In this document: piece by piece, positions 18,386-31,077 of the stretch
Position numbering within the stretch: position 1 is the stretch's first letter
Layout: the number at the start of each line of letters is the position of its first letter
Source: Platanthera guangdongensis
Lineage: Eukaryota; Streptophyta; Magnoliopsida; Asparagales; Orchidaceae
Length of the DNA stretch: 64,000 bases
Assembly (NCBI GenBank): GCA_039583875.1
Contig: CM077161.1
Span: 66,345,885-66,409,884 of the forward strand
Reading direction: 5' to 3'
Notes under the pieces: generated by a model
What the model was told of the DNA's origin: nothing
Database searches by the model: none
What the model saw: the letters and a program-made list of their open reading frames with translations, nothing else
Program-made: the position numbers and the translations under genes

Positions 18386-21101
18386 ATGGCGATTCCTCCA
18401 GGAGCACTTGCGACGATGAAGTTTGATGCAGCATTCTCCATGGACTTTGAGTCCTTCCAACATTCAGATCCAATTTTTCTTTATATCCTGGAATTACTTA
18501 AAGAATTGCATCTCAAGAATTTCATGACACGCAGCATCAAGCTACACTCAACCGAGATAAGAGAATGGGTGTATACTGCCACAGTTTCTGAAGATGGAAA
18601 TCTGACAGGACATATTGGAAACACTGTCATTTCCCTGTCTCCAGCAGTACTCTGAAATTTTTGGACTGATCAATGGGGAAGACAACTTGGAAATGGACGC
18701 TGAAGAATATGCTGATATGTTGAAAGTAATGGGTTTCTCCGGCAGCAACCCTAATAAGCTTCTGAAGAAGCAACTGTCTGCCGCCTATCAATTTTTGGCC
18801 GACATTGTAGGCAAAATTCTGATGGGCAAGCACTCGGCACATGACTATATCACTCGCCATCAATTCCTGATTATGTGCGCAGTGCTCAACAAACGACAGG
18901 TCGACTGGGGCATGGTCTTCTTTGACCTAATCAAGAAGAAAACAATCAAGAAGGAAGTCTGCTACGGCAGAATCCTGAGGATTTTCCTCCAGGAAAAGGC
19001 CAGTGAATGTTTGGTCTCCCCGACCACATTCATCAATGCCAGCAAGCGCCTCACCTGCGCCTTGTTTGGACGAGAGGAGAGGACTATCACCAAACCCTCC
19101 AAGGGTTCCTCCTCCTCCATCAATGCTTCTGAGAGCACCAGGACCGTCAAGGTCACTCCCCACCCTGACACTGAAGAGGCCATTCCTCCTCCCCAATCTC
19201 TTCCCAGTCCTCCTGCACCTCAATTGACTCCACCTCAACATCAATCTCCACCGCCTGATTTTGCACATATCCCTACACCTCCAGTTTCCCCCACTGCAAC
19301 TCATATTCCCTCACCTCCTCAATCCCATCTTCCCCCACACCTATCCACTATTCCATCCTACACAATACCCACTGAACCACAAATTGCTCTCCCTCTATTA
19401 TCCCCTCCACACATTCCTCCTTCCTCCTCTGCTTCTCTCCCCTCCACTATTCTTTCTCCACTTATGGACTCCTCCACCATTCCCTCCATCATCTCTCTTC
19501 TGACTCCTCTCATTCAAGCACTCATCACAGAGGCCATTACACCTCTGGTGACTTCCATTAATTCTTTATCTGCCCAACTCTCAGCCCTTTCTGCTGCCCC
19601 CTCTTCATTCAGGGGCCTGGCTCCAGGTTCTCCTGAACCCAGGAAGGGGGAGATGCTCCATGATGAAGCTGGTGCAGCAACTGCAGAAGTTGATACAGAT
19701 ACAGATACTGCAGATACAATTTTTGACACTACAGATACAGTTGATTCAGTGCTTGATAATGCAGTTGCAGTTACAGATACAACAATTGATTTTATTCAAT
19801 TCATGGACACTGACAGTAGCTTTGATGAGTCAGTAGATTCAATAACAACTGCTGGTGATTTCCTTATAAATCCCACAGTTAATTTATCTGAGATACTTCA
19901 TATCTTTGATCCTGTATATATGAATCTTCCTTCAGTAGAGGTTGCTAAGCCATATTTGGCTATTGTCCAGTATACCTCTCCTGCTAGTCCAGCAGTTGCC
20001 AAGCAACTTTGTGACACCTTTGCTGCTCCTACTGTTGTTCCAATTCCTGTGTCTATTCCAGAAATCTGCCCTGTCCCAGATTTTATCATGGATGATTCTC
20101 CCATGCCTGATCTGGATGAGCTCATTCTGGCAGACATTGAAGAAGAGAACAAGGCAGCAGCTGCAAGCTCTGTCTCTACTGCTGTTGAACCCTCACCCTC
20201 TGAACCTTCTATCCCCCCTCAAGAAAAACCTCTTATCATTCCTGATGCCACTCTGAGGAAGTTGAATGCTCTGTATGACAACCCTCAAAGTTCAGATTCT
20301 GATGATGATGATGAATCAGATGAGGAGGCTGCTAAAAAGAAAAAGAAGTTGCTCTCTAAGAAAAGGAAGGCTCCTCCTCCTCCTTCTCCCAAGCCTAATC
20401 CCACTGCAGACACTCCATACTATATTCTGCACAATGTTGTTCCTTACAAAGGGATGCCTGCATGGATGTGGCTATCAAAGAACCAGCAAAAAGAGAGGAA
20501 GAGGAGTAGGAGATACTCTCCTCCCCCAGTTCATAGATACAGAAAGGATCCTCCTCCTCCTCCTCCTCCAGCAGCAGGTGCCTCAGGCTCTGGCTCTCAG
20601 AGATCTGCCCCTATTCAAACTTATCAGAGACAAACAGGGAGATCCTCTGGTGGCAGTCAGCCAAGGCCACCATCTTCAGGCAGTCAACACCAACAACAGC
20701 AGCAGCAGCACCAGGAATCTAAGGAACATGAAGCTGAAAGGCCCTATTCTCCTCCTGAAGATCCAGAAACAGCCAACACAGCCAGAATGGCAAGGTTCCA
20801 AGAGATCATTGGCTTTCCTCTTATCAAGAAAGCTAAAGCTGAAGGCAAGGACACAACAGGCTTAACTACTATGTCTCAGTACAGGAGAGATGAGCTAAAG
20901 AGATTTGGGAAAGCAAACAAGCTACTCAATGTTGATGAGTACATGCATCTTCACCCAGAAGCAGTTGTCCCCAGAGCCACTTCACTGAACATCATAGGGG
21001 CAGCTGACATGACTATGACCAAGGTTCAAGCTTCAGATCCCAATAGGGAAATCATTTTCAAGAAGCCAGGAGATAAAGCACCAGAAGACAAGCCAAAATA
21101 G
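18386..21101 (+). pseudogene. B third (env-like) ORF, one frameshift
   Basis: It starts MAIPPGALATMKFDAAFSMD, as in E. The first 90 codons run to a frameshift at about 18650 (one base missing relative to E's SLTPAVLTEIFEL), then the frame is open to the TAG at 21099. In order it shows a helical N-terminal block (NPNKLLKKQLSAAYQFLADI, HDYITRHQFLIMCAVL, ILRIFLQEK) reminiscent of the 'putative plant transposon protein' domain (inferred), a long proline-rich region, a Thr/Asp-rich stretch, acidic SDSDDDDESDEEA next to basic KKKKKLLSKKRK, a conserved PYYILHNVVPYKGMPAWMW block, poly-Pro, a Gln run and a conserved C-terminus (VVPRATSLNIIGAADMTMTK). No signal peptide or membrane segment is evident. 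'Env-like' refers to position only. Confidence 0.85.
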
Positions 21102-21318
21102 AAGAAGACAGAAAAGTAATTTTGTGTTTATTTCAATTTTGCTTCTATTTCAGTCTATTTCTTGCATTAAAACAAAGCCTGTATGTATATATATATATAT
21201 ATATCTGATGCATGTGTTGTAAATTCTCTTCCAGATATATCTCTTAATTTTGCTTTGTTTTTCTGATTGTTCTTTGCTTGAAGTCTCTGTCAGTGACCTC
21301 ACCCAAATAGGAGGAGAT
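21102..21318 (+). other. B 3' UTR and polypurine tract
   Basis: No gene is present. An (AT)n run lies at 21186-21203. The tract AAATAGGAGGAGAT ends at 21318, against the 3' LTR, and E has the equivalent tract at its own 3' LTR. Confidence 0.88.
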
Positions 21319-23232
21319 TGTTGGATCCCTAGTTGATTTGGGCTAGGTCCACTGACTTAGGATGTGACCCATCATGTATAGTCTGGGTCAAGTTTTTGTC
21401 TTAGAGTCTAGGACAGTCCTCTTTCTCAACTTCAGATGGACCAGCCTTCTTCAAGACCATCAGGAACTCCAGATCTATCAGTTTTTCAGACGAAGTGAAA
21501 TGAGTTCGACGTTCGTCGAACTCAGCTCGATGAAGGGAGTTCTGCGCTCGACGATCGTGAGACAATTCGCAGTGCTGAGCTCGACGAACTATATTCTTTA
21601 CTCGACGAACACCGGGATTCTACCTCAAGCTTATCAGGACTACTTCAGAATTTCTCTAAGTCCAGCTTCGTGCTTCAGTCGACGATTTATATTCTGAGCT
21701 TGACGAACTTGGACCTCAAGTTCACAGCTTCTCAGGTCGACGAATGCTAATCTCTACTCGACGATTTTTGTACTCAGAGAATCTGTGTCGACACTTAGGG
21801 TTTGTGTCGACACCAGACGATTTGTGTCGACACCAGGATTTCAGTCGACACCAGCTTATGTCGACACCAGAGGATTTGTGTCGACACCAAGATCAATCTG
21901 TCGACAACAAGTTGTGTCAACACAGCATTTCAGCAGATGCAGAGTATTTCGTCCAAGTCCAGAACTTTTCTCAGTTCAACGAATTTTATTCTTAGCTCGA
22001 CGAATTTGGTTCTCTGCTCAATGAATAATGTTTGTCTGATATTGAACATTGTCTGTTCAACGAATGAAGACTGTCAGCTCGACGAACTCAGCTCAGCTCG
22101 ACGAACTCAGCTTAGCTCGACGAACTCAGGCTCAGCTCGACGAACTCAAAACTCAGCTCGACGAATTATGTTCTTCGGTCGACGATTCCAGACTAGGTCT
22201 TCTTCCGTTCCAGTCTCATTCCATGGAGCTGATTCCTGGACATTTAATGGCAGTTCTTCACAGAATACTACCGTTAGAATGCGCAGTTAATCCTGGATTA
22301 TTACATGCCATTTTCCCATGAAAACAATTGGGGAAATAATTAATTACTGCTTCCTTTCCAGGCCGTCTGCCATTACTGCTCGATATTCAAAAATTCGAAT
22401 GTGTTCTTATGAGACATAGAGATATACAGAAACAGTCATTAATACAGAGATACACAACAACTTGAAAAAGATAGACAGTGATTCAGACAACACAAGAAAA
22501 AGGAATTCATTCTTGGCCCAGAGAGAAACTGATCAAGAAGAAGAATAAGAAGAACACTACATCAATATCAAGAGTCTTCTTCATCTGCTGTCACTCAGGA
22601 TAACTTCAAAGATAACACATTTATATCAGTCACAAGAAGTTCCTGGAGACTCTCTCTGGACCTGGAATTCTAGGTCTTTGAAGACCTATCACCCTGAAGG
22701 AGTGCTCCAGCATTCTTCCTGATTCATTCTACATCTCAGGGGGAGCAAAACTGCTAAACAACAATCCACAAGTCTTCTCATTTGACTTGAGAAAGAGAAG
22801 ACCTCATCACCCTCTCACTCCACCTCTATACAGGGTTTTAATTCCCTTCAAAATTATTCTGGTTGCAAGTCTCCCTCCAAAAGACTTGAGGGTTTGGTTT
22901 TTGGGAACCTGATCAAAACCCCATTGGTGCCAGGACACCTGATCAACCCCTTCCTGCAGTGGATTCCTACCAGGGTGGTAGAAGAGTGGACTACCCAGAT
23001 TTGGGGAACCACTATAAAATTCTTGTGTCGTCTGGTTGCTTTCTTTTCCTTTTTGTTTTCTGGCCTTGCTCTGTGAATGTGCTGTGATTAGATAATTGCT
23101 GCATCTTAGTTTATTGTATTTGCTTCCCTGCACACACACACCTAAAATACAACAACAGTTGTAAAAGTTTTTAAATCACCATATACTCTATTCACCCCCC
23201 TCTAGAGTATATCAGATCTAGCTGCACTTTCA
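21319..23232 (+). repeat. B 3' LTR
   Basis: It is 1,914 bp, starts and ends like the 5' LTR and is followed by the target duplication GATTT. Many of its differences from the 5' LTR are C/T or G/A changes, several within CG dinucleotides of the TCGA words (for example CTCGACGA against CTCGATGA), as expected from methylcytosine decay. Confidence 0.95.
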
Positions 23233-23237
23233 GATTT

Positions 23238-25217
23238 GAAAGGAGGTCCTGGTCTGCTTGCACTTTTGGCATGCTGAGCAGATACCCTCCTTGATGCACT
23301 TCACCTTAGGACCATTTCTTACCAACTCTTCACTAAAGAGTTTGCCTATGGTTTTGTAATTCAGATGAGCTAACCTCTTGTGCCATTAGACACATTGTGA
23401 AGCTTTCTCATCTACAACTAGGCATATAGGAGAATCCTTACTCTCACAAATAAAATTGAGACAATAGACATTTCCACTCTCAGTGCCTGTCAAGATGACC
23501 CCTTGGTCACTTGACCTCTTAATTTGACACTCATCCTTGAGGAAACAAATGTCATAGCCAAGATCACAAAGTTGGCTTATGCTTATCAGGTTATATTGTA
23601 AACCTTTCATATAAGCTACTTGTGTGATAGTGATTATGCCTTTAGATATCTTACCAAACCCTTTGATTACTTCTCTTTTTGAACCACCAAAGATGACTTT
23701 GGGTCCGCTTTCAACTGGAGTGTACATCTTCAGCATGCTCCTTATTCCAGTCATGTGCCTGGAACATCCACTGTACAAGTACCATATAGGGGTATGACCA
23801 CTTGGACTCACCTTACTAGGGCCAGGATGCTCCTGGCTGGGTCCTTCCTTAGTCAAAGCTATCGGCACAAGATAATGGCTGGCTTCTTCTCCTTCTTCAG
23901 ATCTGGCAGCATCATCAGCTTCTCCAGTGATTGCATCCAGAATCTCTAAGAAGTCTGCTTCTACAGATTCTTCTTCAGCAGTAAATAACTCAATGAGGGC
24001 TTCAGCCTCATCTTCCTCTTCTGACTCTGATGATGAGGAGTCAGTCCAACTCTTTTGCTTCTTGGCAATAAAGGACTTCTCCTTCTTGCCCTTCTGCTGA
24101 TGTTCCTTCTTTCCACCAGCATCCTTTCTTTTGACAGGGTAGTCGACTATGACATGCACTGACTTGCTGTAACAATAATACAAAACTTTAGAAGAAGTAT
24201 GTTTACTAGGATTAGAGCCATACCTGTCCTCTTTAGAGGATTTATTTTTTCTCTTGTAGTATTCTTCCTTGGGATGAGAAGAAGAGGATGGCCTACTTCT
24301 CCAGTGCTTCTTCTTCATAAATTTCTGAAATGGCCTAGAAAAGGTAAAAAGTCTTCACCAGAAATGTGGCAGTTTGATGTGCTGGTATCTAAGCTTTTTG
24401 AATCAGAATCAGCAACTCTCCTTGGTGGAGAAGGTATCTTTCTCCTGCTCTTCCTTGTGGCTTCAGCTTTGAAGGCCACTGACTTGTCTTTGACTATAGG
24501 CTTGTTGATTTTCTCCTCCTCCTTTCTAGCAGTCTGCTGCATTTCATATGATAGCAGCTTTCCAAACAGGGTTGGTGGTGGTGTGTCTACAAGTCTGGCC
24601 ACTTCTCTGACAACACAATTTTTTGTGTCCCAGTCTTTAGTTAAAGACCTGAGGAACTTGTCATTCAATTCATAAGTGCTGAAGACTCTGCCATATATCT
24701 TCAGCTCATTCACAATTCTAAAAAAACTTCTTATAGCACTCGACAATGTCATCTAACTTGTCCTGCCTGAAGCTTTCATACTGCTGATTGAGCATGGACT
24801 TCCTGTCCTCCCTCACTTCTTCAGACCCCTCCATGTAGACAACTAGTGTGTCCCATATCTCCTTAGCTGTCTTGTAGTGGACTAGGTTTTGGAAGGTTGA
24901 GTCATCTATGTCACTAACAATAATGTTTTGTGCTCTCTTATCCATTGTATCTAAGATGATTTCATCTTTAGTCATTTCAAAATACTACTTTGGAGTCTTC
25001 ATAATTACATCAAGAACTGATGTATTCATTGGGATGAGGGCCCTTCCTGTACTGTGATGTATATACTAGGATCAGAAGATTCCATGAAAAGTCTGACCAT
25101 TTCCTTCCAGATGTCAAAGGTCTCCTTCTTGCAAAGTGGAAGTTTCATGAATCCAAGTTCTTTATGATTCTCCCCTAAACCCATCTCGGCATTCTGATAG
25201 CTGCCCTTGGAGATCAA
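23238..25217 (-). pseudogene. A gag, protease and integrase zinc region
   Basis: Read from 25217 downward. The gag start is MISKGSYQNAEMGLGENHKE and KKETFDIWKEMVRLFMESSD, then TAKEIWDTLVVYMEGSEEVR (24975-24718) and a frameshifted continuation (24752-24315). A degenerate zinc knuckle (YYCYSKSVHVIVDYP, Cys residues replaced by Tyr) precedes an acidic linker. Protease reads WYLYSGCSRHMTG, with Tyr in place of the catalytic Asp. Integrase begins with NLISISQLCDLGYD and the zinc text CSACQ near 23270, where B entered. Gag and protease share one frame with no stop between them, unlike B and E. Confidence 0.9.
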
Positions 25218-25259
25218 CTCAGACTGTTAAGTCTATCTTGAGCAACCTCTCTCTGATAT

Positions 25260-27580
25260 TGTAACACCCCCTATCCGTCAAATAACATATATCAGTAGGT
25301 CCGGCCGTGGCCCGACGCCGTATGCCACAGACAGACCGGGTGGTTACTTATGGAAACCATCCAACCAATCGCAACGTCCTACACAGAGCATTCTAGGGAA
25401 GCAGTTTATAAAAGTTGCAAGAAAGAACCCAGCATTAGAGCATGAATGTCCACTAGTACAAATTAGGAATGTTATACAAAATACCCAAAATAAGCCTTAA
25501 GGCCTTACAAAATGTTTCACTTCTTATTACATGTTTTACAAACCACGGCACGCAGGCCGGTCACACATGAATAAAGCAGTAAACACTTCCAAATAGGCCT
25601 TCAAGGGCCGGCTTCGCATTTGGGCTTTAGCCCGCTATTGACCGCATGGTCCAGCAGCACCTGCAAGCAACATAACCACCGCACGGTGGCAAACAAAAAG
25701 GCAACGGTCAGCAATGCTGACCAAATTATAACGATCCCGCCCCCAACTCGGGGCGGCAATGCTCCTTCCCTGCAGTTTTATTAGCACAAGCGAGCAATAT
25801 AATAGTATTCATTACATCACAGGCGTAGGCTCACACGGCCACACACCCAGTGCACTCAGGGCACATTCTTAGTGAACCGGTCAATGTCACGTCAGTTAAA
25901 GCCATGGACATTCCGGACCCACCACCGCCACTTTGACGGCCAAACATATGAGCAATTTGTATTCCCGGCATGGGTCACGTCAATTTAAGCCATTGACCGC
26001 CGAAGACTCTCATCTATGCCAACGACAAGTTCCACGTAACCTTAGGTCTCTTTAACCCGAACGACATAGATATGGGTACGGTTCCATCTAATCCGTGCTC
26101 ACATCGCAACGACAATTTAAGCCATTTGCGCAGGTCAAACTTCTCCCGAGTCCCATTTTCGTCACACAATTTCACATAACTCGGTTATGTTCAAGTTGGC
26201 TCTCAGGCCTCCATGTTGGCAAGATCTCGTTTCCGCCCAGTTTTCCGGGTGCACCTTTGGGTTAGTCCCCAAGGCTCCTTGCTGCATTCTACCGCGTAGA
26301 AAACCCGAAAAACAAACCATAGCACGGAGTCTTCTCCGGCATATATGCAATGCAATATCACCGATCCAGACCAACATGTCCGGGTAGGCTTCACACATCA
26401 TGCCTATGTGCGTTCTCGCTTACGGACTCTAAACAACGGGGACTTCACATATCTACCTGAAGGAACGCCTCCAACTCTCCGCAAACTCGCGAGAGCGGGC
26501 TTCCTATGCAAAGAAAGAGAGCTACTCATGCTCAAGATGAGGATCGTTACCCTAGCATTCCTCTTTGGCGCCATCTTAAAGTAATCGGATGAAAAGCACC
26601 GCACTAGCTTTGCCTCCGTGGATCCGGAGTCGGCTTGCGATTTGGAGCTTCGAAGCTCCTCCAATGGCGAGATCTAGCTCCTTCTTCCTCCCTTGGCTCT
26701 CCTCTCTCTCTAAGGCTTTAGAAAGAGAACACTTAAGAAAAAGTGAGGGTTTTGAAAGCCCAAACCCGGGTATATCCCTTCAGGAATAACCCCTAGTCGT
26801 TGGATCTCAAAATAAGGAAACGAACGGCTTTGATTCGGGACTGAAATGCCCAATCTGGACCGAACACGGCCTGACACACGCCCGTGTCCAGGGCCGTGTG
26901 CCTCATTCGCCGTCAAAATCGAATCACCTGGAACCTCACACGGGTATCGAACACGCCCGTGTTCGATCTGACACGCCCGTGTTCCACCTGACACGGCCGT
27001 GTGGTCGGCCGTGTACCCCATCATTTTTCCCCAAAATCAACCCGAGCACTGCACGGGTTCTAGGACACGCCCGTGTCCTTACCCGTGTTACCTCAACATG
27101 CCTGGACCCCAGGCCGTGTACACGGTCTCGATACTCGACACTTCGTCGAGTGAAGATCGTCGACCTGATGATACGGCCTTGGACACGCCCGTGTCCTAGG
27201 CCGTGTGCCTTGTCTCGACGCATCGTCGAGCAAAGCTCGTCGACTCCCCGGGACGATCGTCGAGACAGGTCGACATGCCCTGCGACACGCCCGTGTCGCA
27301 GGCCGTATGCCATGTCTCGACACTTCGTCGAGCGCAGAGTGTCGACTTCGCGGCTCAGTGTCGACAAGGGTCGACACGCCCTGCGACACGCCCGTGTCGC
27401 AGGCCGTGTGCCCAGTCTCGACACAATGTCGAGACCAAAGTGTCGACTTCCCCACTGAGTGTCGACACAAGCTTGACATGCCCTGGGACACGCCTGTGTC
27501 CCAGGCCGTGTGCCTGCAGCCAGAACCCAAACTCGCCCAAAACATCCCCCTTTTGCTCCTTTGAGTTTCGGGGCGTTACA
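25260..27580 (-). repeat. D 3' LTR
   Basis: It is 2,321 bp. U3 (26860-27520) is packed with CACGCCCGTGT/GGCCGTGTG palindromes, then CGTCGA and GTGTCGAC words. The other half carries conserved chromovirus leader-like text shared with F, but differs at many sites from the F LTRs. Confidence 0.93.
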
Positions 27581-27619
27581 ACTCTCCCCCTCTTAAAAGA
27601 ATTTCGTCCACGAAATTAT

Positions 27620-30600
27620 ATAAAGGAAATACATGTACAAAAACAAAATTTGTACCTGAGCGGAACAACTCCGGATACTCGTCAAGCATTGTCTGCTCTC
27701 ACTTCCAAGAGAGCCCCTCACGACCGCAATTGTCCCACCGGACCCTGACCAACCTGATCTCGTTATTGCGTAGTCGCTTGACCTTCGAGTCCTCAATCCA
27801 TACTGGCTTTACTTTTGTCATCAACCCACTACCAACCGGTTCTTGATCGACCGCGATCACTCGCGTAGGCTCTGGCACCGCCTTCTGTAGCACCGAAATA
27901 TGGGATACATCATGTAGACCACTAAGCTCTACTGAAAACTTGAATTGATAGGCCGCTTCCCCAACCCGCTCCAGAACCTCAAACGGCCCAAGGTACCTCG
28001 GGCTTGGCTTTTTCAATCGCCGCACCCGCGAGACACCCTTGAACGACTTGATCTTTCAGTATACATAATCGCCCACAGCGAACTCCACGTTCCTGTGCTT
28101 GGCATTATAGTACTTTGCTTGCCGGTCCTGAGCGATAAGCAACCTCTCCCGAATGGTTCGCACCAAAGAAGTAGCACCCTCCACTTCCGATCGCTTATAC
28201 AACCTTGACTCACCCATTTCTAACCAAGACAACGGCGTGCGACATTTTCTACCATATAGGGCCTCGAAAGGCGCCATCTGAATACTCGCTTGGTAGCTAT
28301 TGTTGTATGCCAGCTCCACCAAATAAAGGTGGTCTTCCCATTGCTTTCCGAAATCCAAGACACACATGCGGAACATGTCTTCCTTAGTTCTATTGACCCT
28401 CTCGGTCTGCCCATCCGTTTGCGGATGGAAGGCTGTGCTGAATTTCAGCTTTGTTCCCAACATTTGCTGCACCAGCCTCCAATCATTGGACCCGAACCGC
28501 CCATCTCGGTCACTCACGATGTTGTGGGGCACACCATGAAGTCGTACTATGTTATCCACCTAAAGCTTTGCCAACTTCTCCACCGGATCGTCCTTCCTAT
28601 GCGGAATAAAATGCGACACCTTCGACAATTGATCTACGACCGCCCAAATGGCGTCGTTCTCCCTTTGCGACCTTGGCAAACCGTGCACAAAGTTCATAGA
28701 GCTGTCGTCGAATTTCCAATCCGGAATAGGCAAGGACTTAAGAGATCCTCCCGGCTTTTGGCACTCTGCCTTCACCAAGGTGCAAGTTCGGCACTTCGCT
28801 ACGCATAGCGCCACACCTTTCTTCAAACCCGACCACCAAAACAGTTTCTTAACATCACGGTACATCTTTGTGCTCCCCGGGTGAATCGAGTACTTGGTAG
28901 AGTGTGCCTCGTACAACAACTCCACCCATAAATTGCCCACACTTGGGACGCACAGACGACCGTCTTTCCAAAGCAATCCGTCCTCCACGATGAATTGGGA
29001 ATTTGACCCATCCAGAGTCTCTACCACAAACTGCTTCATATGAGCATCCATATCCTAAGCCTGCCGAATACGATCAGCCAGGTCATATTGGACTTCAGTC
29101 CAATTCAGAACTGCTTCAGCACTTGATTGCTTGTCCACATAAACAATCTCCAACGCCTCCAACTCTCGCACCAACCGCTCATCATGCACCGATAGCCAAT
29201 TGGCTTGAGCTGGGGCTCAACGACTCACCGCGTCAGCAACCGCATTCCCTTTATCAGGCGCGTAGTGGATCTTGAATGTATAGTCTCCCAAGAACTCCAT
29301 CCACCTATGCTGGCGCAAAGTTAGATCCTTCTGACCAATCCGATACTTCACGCTCTTGTGATCGGCGTAGATATCCATCGTCATACCGTACAAATAATGC
29401 CTCCACAGCTCCAAGTCTAAAACTCACGACCACTAACAACAGGTCATGGACCGGATAGTTCCTCTCGTGCACTTTTGGCTGTCTCGCGCCATACGCTATT
29501 ACACTTTCGTGTTGCAGTAGTACGCAACCCAACCCGCTGCCCGAAGCATCGCTATTAAATCTCATAGCCTTCGGTCCCACTCGGCGAAGTCAGCACTGGC
29601 ACCGTGGTCAACCGACATTACAACTCCTCAAAAGTTCGCGCGCACTCCGGCGTCCAAAAGAACTTCTGCTCCTTCCTCGTCAAAGTAGTGAGGGGTCACG
29701 CTATCCACGAGAAGTTCTCTACGAAGCGCCTGTATTAGCCGGCAAGCCCCAGAAAACTGCGGACTTCCGCTACCGTACCGTATAAAGCTCAGGCCACTCC
29801 CGCATCGCAACAATCTTCGCCGGATCCAGAGCAATACCCTCTCCACTTACTATATGCCCGAGGAACGCCACTGAGGATAGCCAAAACTCGCACTTCGAGA
29901 ACTTGGCATACAACTGATTTCTCCTTAGCGTCTCCAACACCAAATGAAGATGCCTGAAGTGATCTTCCTCACTTTGCGAGTACACCAAAATATCGTCGAT
30001 GAAGACGATCACGAAATGGTCCAAGTACTCCCTGAAAGTCCTGTTCATCAAATCCATGAACACTGACGGCGCATTAGTCAGCCCAAACGGCATGACCCTA
30101 AACTCGTAGCGTTCGTATCCTGTACTGAACGTTATCTTAGGGATATCACTCTCCCTTAACTACTTTAGAGTACGTCGTTGGCCCGACCAACTGATCACAA
30201 AGATCATCGATCCTTGGGATTGGGTACTTGTTCTTTGCCGTCAACTTGTTGAGCTCCCGATAATTAATACATAGCCTCAAGCTTCCGTTCTTCTTCTTAC
30301 TAAAGAGGGTCGGTGCGCTCCAAGGCGAAGGACTCGGACGCACATACCCTTGCTCCAACAACTTTTAGAAGTTGCACCTTCAGCTCCGCCATTTCCTTAG
30401 GCGCTAGCCGATATGGAGAGCGTGACACAGGCTTTGCACTGGTACTAGCTCAAACATGAAATCTATCTCCTGTCGAGGCGGGGCTCCAGGAAGATCTCTA
30501 GGGAGCACATCAGGGTATTCCGATACCACTGAAATACAATCCAATGTGGGCTTCGGCTTTGCAACCTCCACTAGTGTAAAGAACAGTTCTGCTCCGGCAC

Positions 30601-30993
30601 AAACCGCCTTCACCACCTGAAGAGCAGACGCCAATGTCTTGCTCGACCTCTTCGAGCCCGTAAAGGTCATCTCACGACTTGCTCCCAGCTTGACTTCCTT
30701 ACTACCGCATCTATATTGGCTTGCTGCTCCGAGAGCCAGTCCATACCAAATATAACGTCGAACTCCACCAACGGAAGTAACGATGCTTGCAAATCGAACT
30801 CCTGATTCTCAATCCAAAACTAAGCGCAACAACGTCTACCCGCGCACAATGAGCACCATTGGACTATAACACATCCAATTTGTCTTTTACCATCAAAGGA
30901 GGTACTCCGACGCATAATATAATTCCTAATAAAGGAATGCGAAGCTCCCTAAACGAACGGTGCTCTCGCAGATAAAGTAAAGTCGCAACAAAG
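27620..30993 (-). pseudogene. D pol: protease to chromodomain
   Basis: Read from 30993 downward. The protease is barely readable (shifted LGSFAF in place of the DTGASHSF region). RT pieces are 30670-30404 (EYPDVLPRDLPGAPPRQEID), 30361-30146 ([20 protein letters not shown]) and 30093-29770 ([34 protein letters not shown]). RNase H fragments lie at 29580-29217. Integrase (29051-28056) has [41 protein letters not shown] and [15 protein letters not shown]. The first catalytic Asp is replaced (SSMNFVHG against SMDFVHG in F). The C-terminal block (28025-27620) ends in a weak chromodomain ([25 protein letters not shown]). Multiple stops and frameshifts are present. Confidence 0.9.
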
Positions 30994-31077
30994 CTTAGCA
31001 CAAATAGTTCTAAGCTAACATGCACAAGGGCGACAAGTGTTTAAGGCAAAACTATCTTTAAACCATACATGTCGTCA
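30994..31077 (-). other. Decayed intron-like interval between D gag and pol
   Basis: This interval aligns with the 76-bp GT-AG interval of F. D keeps the donor side (GTATGGTTTAA against GTACGGTTTAA in F), but the acceptor AG is not preserved (TTTGTTGC where F has TTGTTTAG). It is about 84 bp by alignment by eye. It supports an inherited structure but is not evidence of current splicing. Confidence 0.4.

Larger units (their letters stand above)
6346..23232 (+). mobile_element. Element B: Sirevirus-type Copia retrotransposon with env-like ORF
   Basis: The direct LTRs are 6346-8261 and 21319-23232, starting TGTTGGATCC and ending CTGCACTTTCA. The target duplication is GATTT (6341-6345 and 23233-23237). 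A primer site follows the first LTR and a purine tract precedes the second. The order is gag, protease, (integrase deleted), RT split by element C, RNase H, hairpin cluster, env-like ORF. By eye the LTRs differ at roughly 48 of 1,914 positions (about 2.5%). At the commonly used grass rate of 1.3e-8 per site per year that is about 1 million years, a rough figure. Confidence 0.96.

Noticed and set aside
20266..20865. Plus-strand frame of 199 codons, Leu-rich, overlapping the env-like ORF
   Set aside because: It is a shadow of the env-like frame; the latter is matched residue by residue in E.
18386..21101. True viral envelope gene
   Set aside because: No signal peptide, fusion peptide or membrane anchor is visible. 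Only its position after pol is env-like.
21186..21203. (AT)n run as a promoter element
   Set aside because: It lies in the 3' UTR of B and is better explained as a simple microsatellite.
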